DNA of 47,895 nucleotides, from assembly GCA_948868795.1 (NCBI GenBank), contig CAQRDK010000007.1, positions 1 to 47,895 on the forward strand. Reading direction: 5' to 3'. This DNA is from an uncultured Candidatus Saccharibacteria bacterium (GTDB lineage Bacteria; Patescibacteriota; Saccharimonadia; Saccharimonadales; Saccharimonadaceae). The position numbers and the translations under genes are program-made. The notes beneath the pieces are model-generated. The model was not told the DNA's origin and did not search any database. It saw only the letters and a list, made by a program, of their open reading frames with translations. This document shows, piece after piece, positions 23,968 through 31,255 of this stretch (position 1 is the first letter of the stretch; every line of letters begins with the position of its first letter).

Positions 23968-24927
23968 ATGAAAGGAAAGAAAAAACAACTTTTGGGCTTT
24001 GTTGGTCTGGCGCTTGTGTTTGCGATGACTGCGATAGCCTATAGTTTGCCTGCTCCAGGGGCTGCGGCTCAGGACTTGAATATTAGCGTGACGGTGACTG
24101 CCGAAGAGGGAAGCGCTAAGATTATCGCTCCGACGGATGGTGCGGTTTTGACTGGCCGAACTACGACGGTTTCGGTGAGCTATAATAAAATCCGTTCGAT
24201 GACTACGACCATGACTTGTAAAAATGCAAGCGGCGAACAGGTCTTCGAAGAGACAAGGAATGCTAACTTGACAGAGCCGACTGGTGTTGCGAATGAGCAA
24301 TTTACGATCGCTGAAGGTTTGGGCGACGTGACTTGTAGTGCAAAGACGGAAGCCCGCGGTTTGGATGGTGAGTTGTATCCGGATGGTGTGAGTTTCACCT
24401 TCCGTGCGATGAACATCCCGGGCGGTGGCACGGAAGACAATCCAGTTAAGCCACCGGTGAATCCGGATGAGCCTTGTGAAGGTCCAACTTGTGGCAAAGT
24501 TGACGAAAACAACGACCCGATCGTTGACGTGATTGTGAGCGATGACGTCGAGCAGGTGAGTGTTCAGGTCTATGACGCCGATAAGAATCCGGTTTTCGTT
24601 GACAAAGATGGTAAGGAAACTCCGCTTTTGACGACGAAAGATGCGTTCAAGGACGGTAAACTGACGATTACTCTGCCGATGTCGGATTACAATGCGAAGC
24701 CTGGTAAATATGTTGCGTATTTCACGGCGACGAATAGCAAGGGTGAAGTTGTTTCGGTGAACGAATATTGGTTCGAATATATGCCGAAGGTTGAGACTCC
24801 GGGGACCGGTTCGATTTTTAAAGATTTGAATCTTTCTCGGGCTGATTACTTGGTGACTGGTTTGGTTGCGTTCGGTGCAGTCGCTGGGTTTGCGGTTTAT
24901 CTAGTCTTCCGCAAGAGCCGTCGCTAG
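23968..24927 (+). CDS. Surface protein with Ig-like domains and C-terminal anchor
   Basis: 319 aa from ATG 23968 (MKGKKKQLLGFVGLALVF). The start was chosen because a signal peptide begins here, cut near AAAQ (~37). A first Ig-like beta domain (AKIIAPTDGAVLTGRTTTVS ... MTCKN ... DVTCSAKTEA) carries one cysteine pair. A Pro-rich linker contains EPCEGPTCGK. A second Ig-like domain (VEQVSVQVYDADKNP ... PGKYVAYFTATNSKGE) precedes a membrane helix (YLVTGLVAFGAVAGFAVYLV) and KSRR tail. It completes a four-gene surface cluster and may share its transcript with the paralog pair through the hairpin at 23.9 kb. The function is unknown. Confidence 0.8.
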   Translation: MKGKKKQLLGFVGLALVFAMTAIAYSLPAPGAAAQDLNISVTVTAEEGSAKIIAPTDGAVLTGRTTTVSVSYNKIRSMTTTMTCKNASGEQVFEETRNANLTEPTGVANEQFTIAEGLGDVTCSAKTEARGLDGELYPDGVSFTFRAMNIPGGGTEDNPVKPPVNPDEPCEGPTCGKVDENNDPIVDVIVSDDVEQVSVQVYDADKNPVFVDKDGKETPLLTTKDAFKDGKLTITLPMSDYNAKPGKYVAYFTATNSKGEVVSVNEYWFEYMPKVETPGTGSIFKDLNLSRADYLVTGLVAFGAVAGFAVYLVFRKSRR

Positions 24928-24949
24928 GATTATCAGAACGATTTTATAA

Positions 24950-24980
24950 AAAAGTTGCCATCGTGTTCGTGGCAACTTTT
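24950..24980. terminator. Bidirectional terminator
   Basis: AAAAGTTGCCA pairs with TGGCAACTTTT. T runs occur on both strands, serving the converging surface gene and the minus-strand 96-aa gene. Confidence 0.85.
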
Positions 24981-25037
24981 CTGTGGGCTTTTGGGCTGGG
25001 TATTGGCGACGGGAGTTTTATCGGAAAGCGGGAACTT

Positions 25038-25328
25038 TTAGCCTATGATTTGCTGGCGCTCGCCTTGGAGTTCGCGCTTGAAGGCTTGGAACACGCGGGT
25101 GACAGTTTCGCGGAAGTTGGGGGCGTTTTGTTCAAGCCAAGCTGTAGCGGTATCGTCGTCGGTGATTTGTTCGAACTCGTCCATCTGGGCGTCGGAGAGT
25201 TCGGCGCCGATGCTCTGGCCGACGCGAACTTCAAGTTCTTCCTCGGCATGAGCCATAAAGGCGCGTTTTTCGTCTTCGGGCATGTTGGCGAGACCAACTT
25301 CGTTCATAAAATTATCATCAATCCACAT
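25038..25328 (-). CDS. DUF5663-like small helical protein
   Basis: 96 aa from ATG 25328 (MWIDDNFMNEVGL), with AGGAGG six bases upstream; a longer reading is less likely. It is all-helical and acidic, with no membrane segment. The pattern EELEVRVGQSIGAELSDAQM, then DEFEQITD and NFRETVTRVFQAF recalls the DUF5663 family of Patescibacteria. It is matched by the N-terminal part of the protein at 44624 (ELDERMQQAMIRALPDAKLM ... RKVFEAF). The function is unknown. It stands alone between the surface cluster and tRNA-Val. Confidence 0.75.
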   Translation of the reverse strand: MWIDDNFMNEVGLANMPEDEKRAFMAHAEEELEVRVGQSIGAELSDAQMDEFEQITDDDTATAWLEQNAPNFRETVTRVFQAFKRELQGERQQIIG

Positions 25329-25473
25329 ATTTCCTCCTGTTTGACGCTGGCGGTAGCTACTCTGGCTCTTGCCGGGCGTTTCTTGTATATAATTATAGCA
25401 CAAGAGGAATGGATTGGGGAGGGTTTGGGCGATTTTGCGACGAGAAGAAATATTCAGGGGTTTTCTGTGAGCA

Positions 25474-25500
25474 AAAAATAATCACCCTTCTGGGGTGCTT
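25474..25500 (-). terminator. Terminator of tRNA-Val
   Basis: On the minus strand GCACCCC-AGAA-GGGTG is followed by ATTATTTTTT. Confidence 0.75.
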
Positions 25501-25509
25501 ATTTCTATC

Positions 25510-25586
25510 TGGTGGGCGATAGAGGAGTCGAACCTCTGACCTCGTCTACGTCAAAGACGCGCTCTAGCCAACTGAGCTAACCGCCC
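25510..25586 (-). tRNA. tRNA-Val(GAC)
   Basis: Minus-strand acceptor GGGCGGT/ATCGCCC, D arm GCTC/GAGC, anticodon stem CGTCT/AGACG with loop TTGACGT (anticodon GAC), T loop TTCGACT, encoded CCA at 25510-25512. TACAAT lies upstream near 25600. Confidence 0.95.
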
Positions 25587-25674
25587 AGATATGTATATTG
25601 TAGCATAGATTTTTGAAAAAGGGAAGAGGGTTTGGTGATTTTTGTAGGCTGGGGTGAGGCGGCGTGGGGGCGGG

Positions 25675-26589
25675 TTAGTGTTTTTTGGCGTTATTCTTGC
25701 CGCTATTTTTGCCGCCGTAGCCGTTCATGAAAGAGATGGCGTCCATGGGCTTTTTGCCTTCGGGCTGGAGCTGTTCGACGACGATGAAGTTGCGATCGGC
25801 GCATTTGATCATGAGTGGGGAAGAGGCTTTGCCGTCGAGGCCGGCAGCTTCGCATAGGATGTCGGTGACGCGGAGGACGCGAGCTTTCAGGATGATGCAG
25901 GTTTTGCCGAAGAATTCGTATTTTGGTTTCGGGAAGCCTTGATAAGCGACGATTTGGCGGAGGAGTTCGGGGGCGGTGTATTTATTAGGCTGGAGGAAGG
26001 ACATGGACTTGTCGAGTTTGCCGCAGAAGGTGGCTTTCGTGTCGTCTTGGGGAGTTGGTTCGAGGCCGAGGACTGGGGCGCCGTCGGGCTGGCTGGTGCG
26101 GATGTTAGAAAGGTTGTCGACAAGCCAAGTTGTGCCAGTTTCGGCGAGGGCTTGATAAATGGCGGTCTTATCGAGGGGAAGATTTTCGAGAGTAGCTTGG
26201 TGATAGACAGGGCCAGCGTCCATGGCCCTTACGAGCTTCATGATAGAGAAGCTAAAATCTTTGTCGCCGGCAAGGATGGCGGATTCGATAGGGGAGGCAC
26301 CGCGGTATCTCGGTAGAAGGGAGGGGTGGAGGTTCAGAATGCCTTCGGGCTCGAAAAGTTCAAGGAGGTCGGGTTTAATCATGACGCCGAAAGAGGCGAG
26401 AATGCCATAGGCGTCGGGATTTTCGCGTTTCAGCCGGGCGACTTCGGCGAGATCTTCGCGGGTGCGGGCATGAAAAATGATGTTGGTTTTCTCGGCGAGG
26501 ACGGTTTTTGCGAAGTCGGCGAGAGGGCCGTTACCAAAAAAGATGACTTTCGGAAGGTTCGTGGAGACGGTCGGGGTTTTTTCGGGCAT
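25675..26589 (-). CDS. fmt: Methionyl-tRNA formyltransferase
   Basis: 304 aa. The catalytic triad is in place: N86 and H88 in GILNLHPSLLPRYRGASPIE, and D124 in RAMDAGPVYHQ. The C-terminal OB-like domain (LLRQIVAYQGFPKPKYEFFG) is shorter and divergent, ending in a basic tail (GGKNSGKNNAKKH). It transfers a formyl group to initiator Met-tRNA. Its ATG follows the def stop by one base, so def-fmt are coupled and def removes the formyl group that Fmt adds. There is no separate SD. Confidence 0.95.
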   Translation of the reverse strand: MPEKTPTVSTNLPKVIFFGNGPLADFAKTVLAEKTNIIFHARTREDLAEVARLKRENPDAYGILASFGVMIKPDLLELFEPEGILNLHPSLLPRYRGASPIESAILAGDKDFSFSIMKLVRAMDAGPVYHQATLENLPLDKTAIYQALAETGTTWLVDNLSNIRTSQPDGAPVLGLEPTPQDDTKATFCGKLDKSMSFLQPNKYTAPELLRQIVAYQGFPKPKYEFFGKTCIILKARVLRVTDILCEAAGLDGKASSPLMIKCADRNFIVVEQLQPEGKKPMDAISFMNGYGGKNSGKNNAKKH

Positions 26590-26590
26590 T

Positions 26591-27172
26591 TTAGGCTTCT
26601 TCAGGGAAGAGGTTAGGGTTGTTCGCGATTTCGGAGTCGTAATCTTGGACGGGATTGAGGTCGCCTTTGTCGTTCATGCGGTAGAAAGCGTCTTTCTGGT
26701 CGCGGATGTGGTCGATGAAGAGGATGCCGTCGAGGTGGTCAATTTCGTGAAGAAGGGTGCGGGCGAGAAAACCTTCGGCCTTCAGACGGACTTCGTTGCC
26801 GTCTTCGAGAAGGGCTTTAACTTTGACCTTGCGGGGACGACCAACTTTGCCGTAAATTTCCGGCACAGAGAGACAACCTTCGAAATCGGTTTCGATCTTG
26901 CCTTCGGTGCGGATGACCTCAGGATTGATGAGAGCAGTAAAATGGTTATTGGTTTTGTCATCGAGGTCGTCGCGGATAATGATAATGCGCTGGTTGATGC
27001 CGAGTTGCGGGGCGGCCATGGCGGCAGAAAGTTCGTAGGGGTGCTGTTTTTCCCATTCGAGGGATTTTGCGACCATGTTGCTAATGATTTCTTGGGTTTC
27101 GGGGGTGATTTCGCGAACTTTGGCGGATTTGGCGCGGAGACGCGGGTCAGGAGTGGTGATAATGTCTTTCAT
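26591..27172 (-). CDS. def: Peptide deformylase
   Basis: 193 aa. Motif 2 EGCLSVP (98-104) with the metal cysteine, and motif 3 HEIDH (142-146) with the two metal histidines and catalytic Glu, are complete. Motif 1 reads LSAAMAAPQLG where GVGLAAPQ(V/I)G is usual, so both glycines are replaced. It removes formyl from nascent N-terminal Met. A TATAAT ends eight bases before ATG (27181-27186), with only a ~2-base leader and no SD. fmt lies immediately downstream and priA 14 bp upstream. Confidence 0.95.
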   Translation of the reverse strand: MKDIITTPDPRLRAKSAKVREITPETQEIISNMVAKSLEWEKQHPYELSAAMAAPQLGINQRIIIIRDDLDDKTNNHFTALINPEVIRTEGKIETDFEGCLSVPEIYGKVGRPRKVKVKALLEDGNEVRLKAEGFLARTLLHEIDHLDGILFIDHIRDQKDAFYRMNDKGDLNPVQDYDSEIANNPNLFPEEA

Positions 27173-27186
27173 TGGTATATATTATA

Positions 27187-29292
27187 CTATAGCAGCGATG
27201 GGGGGTCAAGGACGATGGAGAATTGCGACTGCTCGGTGAAGGGGAGGAGGGCGTCGACGAGGGATTTTCGCGAGGGGGATTTGAGGATGAGTTGCCAGGT
27301 GAAGCCGCGAGCGCCGCGCTCATGAAAGGCGGGTGCGGGAGGGGAAACTTCGAGATTTTTGAGAGATTGAAGGTGGGTATAGGCGGTTTGGATTTTGGCG
27401 AGGGTGGTTTTTTCGGTTTTGTAGGTGACGGAGAGGCGGGCGAGGTGGGCGAAAGGCGGAAGGTGGGATTTTTGGCGGTTTTTGGTTAGATATTCGGCGA
27501 ATTTTGGGAAATCGGCCTTTAAGGCAGTTTGGAGGACGGGGTGATTTGGCTGATAGGTCTGGACGATAACAGAGGCGGTGTCGAGGTGGCCGCGGCCGAC
27601 GCGGCCGATGACTTGAGTGAGGAGCTCGAACGTGCGCTCTTCGGCGGAGAAATCGGGGAGGGCGAGGCCGGCATCGGCTTGAACGATGCCGACGGTGGCG
27701 AGATGAGGCAGATCGAGCCCGCGGGCGAGGGTTTGGGTGCCGATGAGGATGTCAATATTGCCGGTTTTGACGTCATCATAGAGGGTGGAGAGGTCTTCAG
27801 ATTTTTTATTATCCCCGTCAAAACGGGCGATTTTGGCCTCTGGGAAGAGCCTAGAAAGCTCGGATTCGAGGAGCTTGGTGCCAAAGCCCTTGTGAATTAC
27901 GCCGGCGTGATGGCATTCTGGGCAGCTCGTAGGCACCTTTTCCGAGTGACCGCAGAGGTGGCAACTCAAAGTATAGTCGTCGGCGTGGAGAGTGAGGGGG
28001 AGGTAACAATTTGGACAAAGGGCCTGCCAGCCGCAATCCTCGCAAATGGTCATAGGGGCAGAACCACGACGATTATGGAAAATAAGGGTTTGATGTTCAT
28101 CTTGAATATTATTCTGTATTTTTGTCAAGAGAAGGTCGGAAAAATAGCGATTTTTGGTGAAATTGGCACGGTCTTTGAGATCGACAAGGGAGATTTCGGG
28201 GTCAATGGCGGTCGATTTGGCTTTTTCGGAGAGTTCGGTGAGGGAATTGTGGATTTTGGCAAGGTGATAGTCGACGAGATTAGGGGTGGCGGAGCCGAGG
28301 ATGCAGACGGGTTGTAAGGCTGTGGGGTTTGGGGTGTTTTTTCTCGGGGTGGCCTTTTGGGCAGTGGATGAGGCTTGTGCTTGTAATTGGCTGGCGATGA
28401 AGCTAGCGAGGCGGAGGGCGGAGTAACGGGGGGTGTTTTCCTGGTAGTAGGCGGATTCGTGGGCTTCGTCGATAATTATGAGACCGAGGTTATGAACAGG
28501 GGTGAGGAGGGCGGAGCGGGGGCCGATGATGATGAGGGGCTCTTGGGTGCCAAATGTAGTATTTAAGATGTTGAGCCAGGTTTGGCGGCGCTCGACGAGG
28601 GTTTGATTTGAGTGGATGAGGACAACGCGGCCACGGAAGGTTTGTTCGAAGATTTTGACGAGTTGGCTGGTGAGGGCGATTTCCGGGACGAGGAGGATGG
28701 TGGATTTTTGCGCTTTGAGGGCGTTTTCGGCCATTTTGAGGTAGATATTGGTTTTACCGCTACCGGTAACGCCTCGGAGCAAACGAGTGGCTCCTGGGGC
28801 TTTCTGGAGGCTCTGGAGGGCATTTTGCTGGGCTTTGTTGAGCGGAATTGGAGGAATTTCGGGATTTTGGGTGGATTTTTGGGAAGTCGGGTAAGAGGAA
28901 GGTTCGGGGGTAGTCGCGCTGATTTCGGGGTTTACGGCGGTTAGGGAGGATTTGGCTATGGTTTTGACGGTGTTGTTTTGAACGGTTTTGGCGGCGAGGC
29001 CGGCAGGGATCATGAGATTAGCGCAAGCGGGAAGGGGAGAGAGGTAGTATTTTGAGAGCCAAGAGATGGATTTGAGGAGGTGGCTAGGGATAGGATAGGG
29101 GTGGAGGAGTTTGGCGATGGGTTTGGTCGGGAAGCCGACTTTGGGGACTTTTTTTGAGATGATGCCGGTGATGACGCGTTTGCCGAGGGGGATGAGGACG
29201 ATATGTCCGGGTTTTAGGGGTTGGTCGGAAGAATAGGTGAGCGCGCCGCCGCCGGCGCGGTAGACTTCGGTAGGGATGACCTCATAAAACAT
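27187..29292 (-). CDS. priA: Primosomal replication helicase PriA
   Basis: 701 aa. The N-terminal DNA-binding domain (1-110; PLKPGHIVLIPLGKR) is followed by Walker A GVTGSGKT (174-181), DEAHES and LGSATPN. The zinc-binding region between the helicase lobes is complete (CEDCGWQALCPNC, CHLCGHSEKVPTSCPEC). GTQTLARGLDLP and QVIGRVGRGH complete lobe 2. It restarts stalled forks by unwinding and loading the replisome. The start codon lies exactly at the predicted +1 of its -10 box (minus strand 29304-29299), so the mRNA is likely leaderless. It diverges from the FemAB-like gene across 32 bp. Confidence 0.96.
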   Translation of the reverse strand: MFYEVIPTEVYRAGGGALTYSSDQPLKPGHIVLIPLGKRVITGIISKKVPKVGFPTKPIAKLLHPYPIPSHLLKSISWLSKYYLSPLPACANLMIPAGLAAKTVQNNTVKTIAKSSLTAVNPEISATTPEPSSYPTSQKSTQNPEIPPIPLNKAQQNALQSLQKAPGATRLLRGVTGSGKTNIYLKMAENALKAQKSTILLVPEIALTSQLVKIFEQTFRGRVVLIHSNQTLVERRQTWLNILNTTFGTQEPLIIIGPRSALLTPVHNLGLIIIDEAHESAYYQENTPRYSALRLASFIASQLQAQASSTAQKATPRKNTPNPTALQPVCILGSATPNLVDYHLAKIHNSLTELSEKAKSTAIDPEISLVDLKDRANFTKNRYFSDLLLTKIQNNIQDEHQTLIFHNRRGSAPMTICEDCGWQALCPNCYLPLTLHADDYTLSCHLCGHSEKVPTSCPECHHAGVIHKGFGTKLLESELSRLFPEAKIARFDGDNKKSEDLSTLYDDVKTGNIDILIGTQTLARGLDLPHLATVGIVQADAGLALPDFSAEERTFELLTQVIGRVGRGHLDTASVIVQTYQPNHPVLQTALKADFPKFAEYLTKNRQKSHLPPFAHLARLSVTYKTEKTTLAKIQTAYTHLQSLKNLEVSPPAPAFHERGARGFTWQLILKSPSRKSLVDALLPFTEQSQFSIVLDPPSLL

Positions 29293-29324
29293 AGTGTTAT
29301 TATAGCATGTGGTATAATGGAATT
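29293..29324. promoter_or_regulatory. 32-bp divergent promoter for two leaderless genes
   Basis: Minus-strand TATAAT at 29304-29299 is six bases from priA ATG 29292. Plus-strand TATAAT at 29313-29318 is six bases from ATG 29325. Both predicted +1 positions are the A of the start codons, and each -35 zone would fall in or next to the other gene. Confidence 0.6.
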
Positions 29325-30482
29325 ATGGTTTTTGAGGAGATTAGGGAGGAAGAGTTTGCGGGGCTGGAATTTGCTTGCGGGAGTTTTTTGCAGAGCGTGG
29401 AGATGTACCGGAGGTATCGCGATTTGGGGCGGGAAGCGTATTTGGTTGGGGTGCGAGATGATGATGGAAAAATCGTGGCGGCGGGGTTGATTTTGGCGCG
29501 AAAATGGCGGTTTGGAAAGAAGATTATGCGGGTGTCTGGTGGGTGGCTAATGGATTATGACAGGGGCGATATGGCGGAAATTTTGCGGTTTTTGACTTCG
29601 CAGGCGAAGGAGTTTTGCCGTCGGAAGGGCGGGATGGTGATTGAGATTTCGCCGAATATTGTGAGCCAGCCGCGGGATAATGAAAATAAGGTCGTTGAGG
29701 GGGCGGATCATCTGGGCGTGAAGCGGGAATTGGTAAGATTAGGGTATAAATATTTGGGGGAATATGAACAGGCGAAGTGGACGTATGTATTGGAGCTGAC
29801 AGGGAAGACGCCAGAGGGGCTTTTGATGGAGCTTCGGACGACGCATCGACAACTGATTCATAAGGCGGAGCGCGAGGGGGTGCGAGTGAGGGAACTTGGG
29901 GAGGACGAGCTGGGGATTTTGAAACGGATCACAGCGGAATCGGGGGAGCGGCACGGGTTCCAGGAGCCGGAAGTTGAGTATTATCGGTCGATGAAGAAGG
30001 CTTTTGGGAAGAAGGTGAAGTTCGTGGTGGCGGAGATTCCGGCCTCGGCGGTGCGGGAAGAGGACTTGGAGGGGGCTTCTGGGGTTTTTGAGGGGGATTC
30101 TGGGGTTTTTGAGGGGGATTCTGGGGTTTCTGGGGAGAGTTCTGGGGTGCGAGAGGGCTATATTCCGCTGGCGGCGTCAATGTTTGTAGATGACGGGCGG
30201 GAGATTGTGTATCTCTATAGTGGGACGATTCGGAAATTACAGAGGTATAATGGAGCGTATGCGATTCAATGGTGGGCGATTACGCGGGCGCTCGAGGAGG
30301 GGCGGGGGCGGTATAATATGTACGGGGTGCGACCGGTGGCAGGGAACGGGGTTTATCGGTTCAAACAGGGGTTTAGGGGGCGCGTAGAGGAGCTTCTCGG
30401 GACGTTTGCGCTGCCGGTGGGGTGGTTAGGCCGGTTGTATTTGGCGCGGCTAAAAGAGCGGGAATTTGGCGAAATACAGTAG
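29325..30482 (+). CDS. FemAB-family aminoacyltransferase-like protein
   Basis: 385 aa from ATG 29325 (MVFEEIREEEF); an ATG 18 bases upstream overlaps the promoter. GNAT-like halves typical of Fem proteins are seen: FACGSFLQSVEMYRRYRDLG, GGMVIEISPN, TYVLELTGKTPEGLLMELR and LIHKAEREGVRVREL, then IVYLYSGTIRKLQ, YAIQWWAI and YNMYGVRP, and GFRGRVEELLGTF. FemABX proteins add amino acids from aminoacyl-tRNA to the peptidoglycan bridge. A four-unit 7-residue repeat (SGVFEGD type, residues ~252-279) is inserted before IPLAASMFVDDG. Its start matches the predicted +1, so the mRNA is probably leaderless. Confidence 0.87.
   Translation: MVFEEIREEEFAGLEFACGSFLQSVEMYRRYRDLGREAYLVGVRDDDGKIVAAGLILARKWRFGKKIMRVSGGWLMDYDRGDMAEILRFLTSQAKEFCRRKGGMVIEISPNIVSQPRDNENKVVEGADHLGVKRELVRLGYKYLGEYEQAKWTYVLELTGKTPEGLLMELRTTHRQLIHKAEREGVRVRELGEDELGILKRITAESGERHGFQEPEVEYYRSMKKAFGKKVKFVVAEIPASAVREEDLEGASGVFEGDSGVFEGDSGVSGESSGVREGYIPLAASMFVDDGREIVYLYSGTIRKLQRYNGAYAIQWWAITRALEEGRGRYNMYGVRPVAGNGVYRFKQGFRGRVEELLGTFALPVGWLGRLYLARLKEREFGEIQ
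30078..30161 (+). repeat. 21-bp in-frame tandem repeat in FemAB-like gene
   Basis: Two identical 21-base units (30078-30098, 30099-30119) and two diverged ones (to ~30161) encode SGVFEGD, SGVFEGD, SGVSGES, SGVREGY. Copy number could vary by slippage. Confidence 0.8.
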
Positions 30483-30550
30483 GTTTAGAGGGGATGTTTC
30501 TTGGTTTTTTGGTGATTTTTGTGGCTTTTTCGCGAAACGGACGAAAAGTA

Positions 30551-30628
30551 TAGACATTTTAGTAAAAACTTGCTAGGATAGGATTAGGTTGTGTTTAGCC
30601 CCTAGTCCTTGCGGATTGGGGCTATTTT
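30551..30628 (+). ncRNA. Candidate short terminated RNA antisense to the peptide gene
   Basis: TAGACA, 17-base spacer and TAGGAT (30574-30579) form a promoter with +1 near 30586. A strong hairpin (TAGCCCC...GGGGCTA, 30596-30624, with inner AGTCC/GGATT) and TTTT follow. The product would be about 43 bases and would overlap the 3' end of the minus-strand 25-aa ORF. Confidence 0.5.
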
Positions 30629-30679
30629 AATGCGAATGCGCTCGATGAGGCAAACGACAAAGAGAAGAACTCTCAACAT
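30602..30679 (-). CDS. 25-aa hydrophobic/cationic peptide
   Basis: The ORF starts at ATG 30679 with AAGGAG six bases upstream. It has a hydrophobic half (MLRVLLFVVCLIE) and a basic half (RIRIKIAPIRK). Size and make-up match small membrane peptides such as type I toxins; no sequence family is recognised. A minus-strand promoter (TTGCAA at 30776-30771, 18-base spacer, TATAAT at 30752-30747) gives a ~60-base leader. There is no gene close downstream. The stop codon lies in the hairpin of the convergent short RNA. It is supported by SD, promoter and composition only. Confidence 0.5.
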   Translation of the reverse strand: MLRVLLFVVCLIERIRIKIAPIRKD

Positions 30680-30746
30680 AGCCATCTCCTTCCCACCTCA
30701 CACCCTACTAAGTTAATTTGCCTGGGGACTTTCCGCCCGTGCTCGC

Positions 30747-30776
30747 ATTATATAGCAAATCTTTTTTGAGTTGCAA
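30747..30776 (-). promoter_or_regulatory. Promoter of the 25-aa peptide gene
   Basis: Minus strand TTGCAA, 18-base spacer, TATAAT. Predicted +1 is near 30740. Confidence 0.5.
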
Positions 30777-30902
30777 GCACAAGCACGATGGATTTTCTGA
30801 TAAAAAAGTTGTTCAGGGCGATAATCGGGGTGACTTGAGGGGATTTGGGCTTGTAATTTTTACAACGAAGGCGTATAATTGGGTTAAGAAAAGAGAGGAA
30901 AT

Positions 30903-31202
30903 ATGCTGGATATTTTTATTACATCGCGGGTAAGACGGAAAATTGTGGTGGTGTTTGCGAAATATCCGGACTTTAAGACACATGTCAGGGCGCTTTCGAA
31001 GTTGATTAAGGAAGACCCGGGGAATATTCAGAGAGAACTACAGCGGTTGGAACGGGGAGGGTTTTTGTTGGTGACGCAGAAGGGGAATACGAAGATTTAT
31101 CAGATGAATAAGCAGTTCCCGCTGCTGAAAGAGCTGCAGAGTATGGTGATTAAGTCGCAGCAGATGTCGAAGATTAATCGATCTGATAAGTCGATTGGGT
31201 AG
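30903..31202 (+). CDS. Winged-helix transcriptional regulator (ArsR/MarR-like)
   Basis: 99 aa. The segment TSRVRRKIVVVFAKYPDFKT, HVRALSKLIKEDPGNIQREL, then QRLERGGFLLVTQKGNTKIY shows helix-turn-helix plus wing. It matches the minimal wHTH of archaeal/CPR-type regulators, with MNKQFPLLKELQSMV as dimerisation helix. There are no metal-binding cysteines. GAGAGGAA precedes ATG and a TATAAT sits ~25 bases upstream (30870). It is probably cotranscribed with recJ (stop to start ~54 bases). The target is unknown. Confidence 0.82.
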   Translation: MLDIFITSRVRRKIVVVFAKYPDFKTHVRALSKLIKEDPGNIQRELQRLERGGFLLVTQKGNTKIYQMNKQFPLLKELQSMVIKSQQMSKINRSDKSIG

Positions 31203-31255
31203 ATTTTGCGCTGTTGATTGAGACTGGGGAGGGTCGTGGTGTGTGGAGGAGTTTG

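Noticed and set aside
26477..28317. Long plus-strand ORFs opposite def, fmt and priA
   Set aside because: Antisense shadows rich in Gly, Val, Phe and Glu; the minus strand encodes three well-conserved proteins here.
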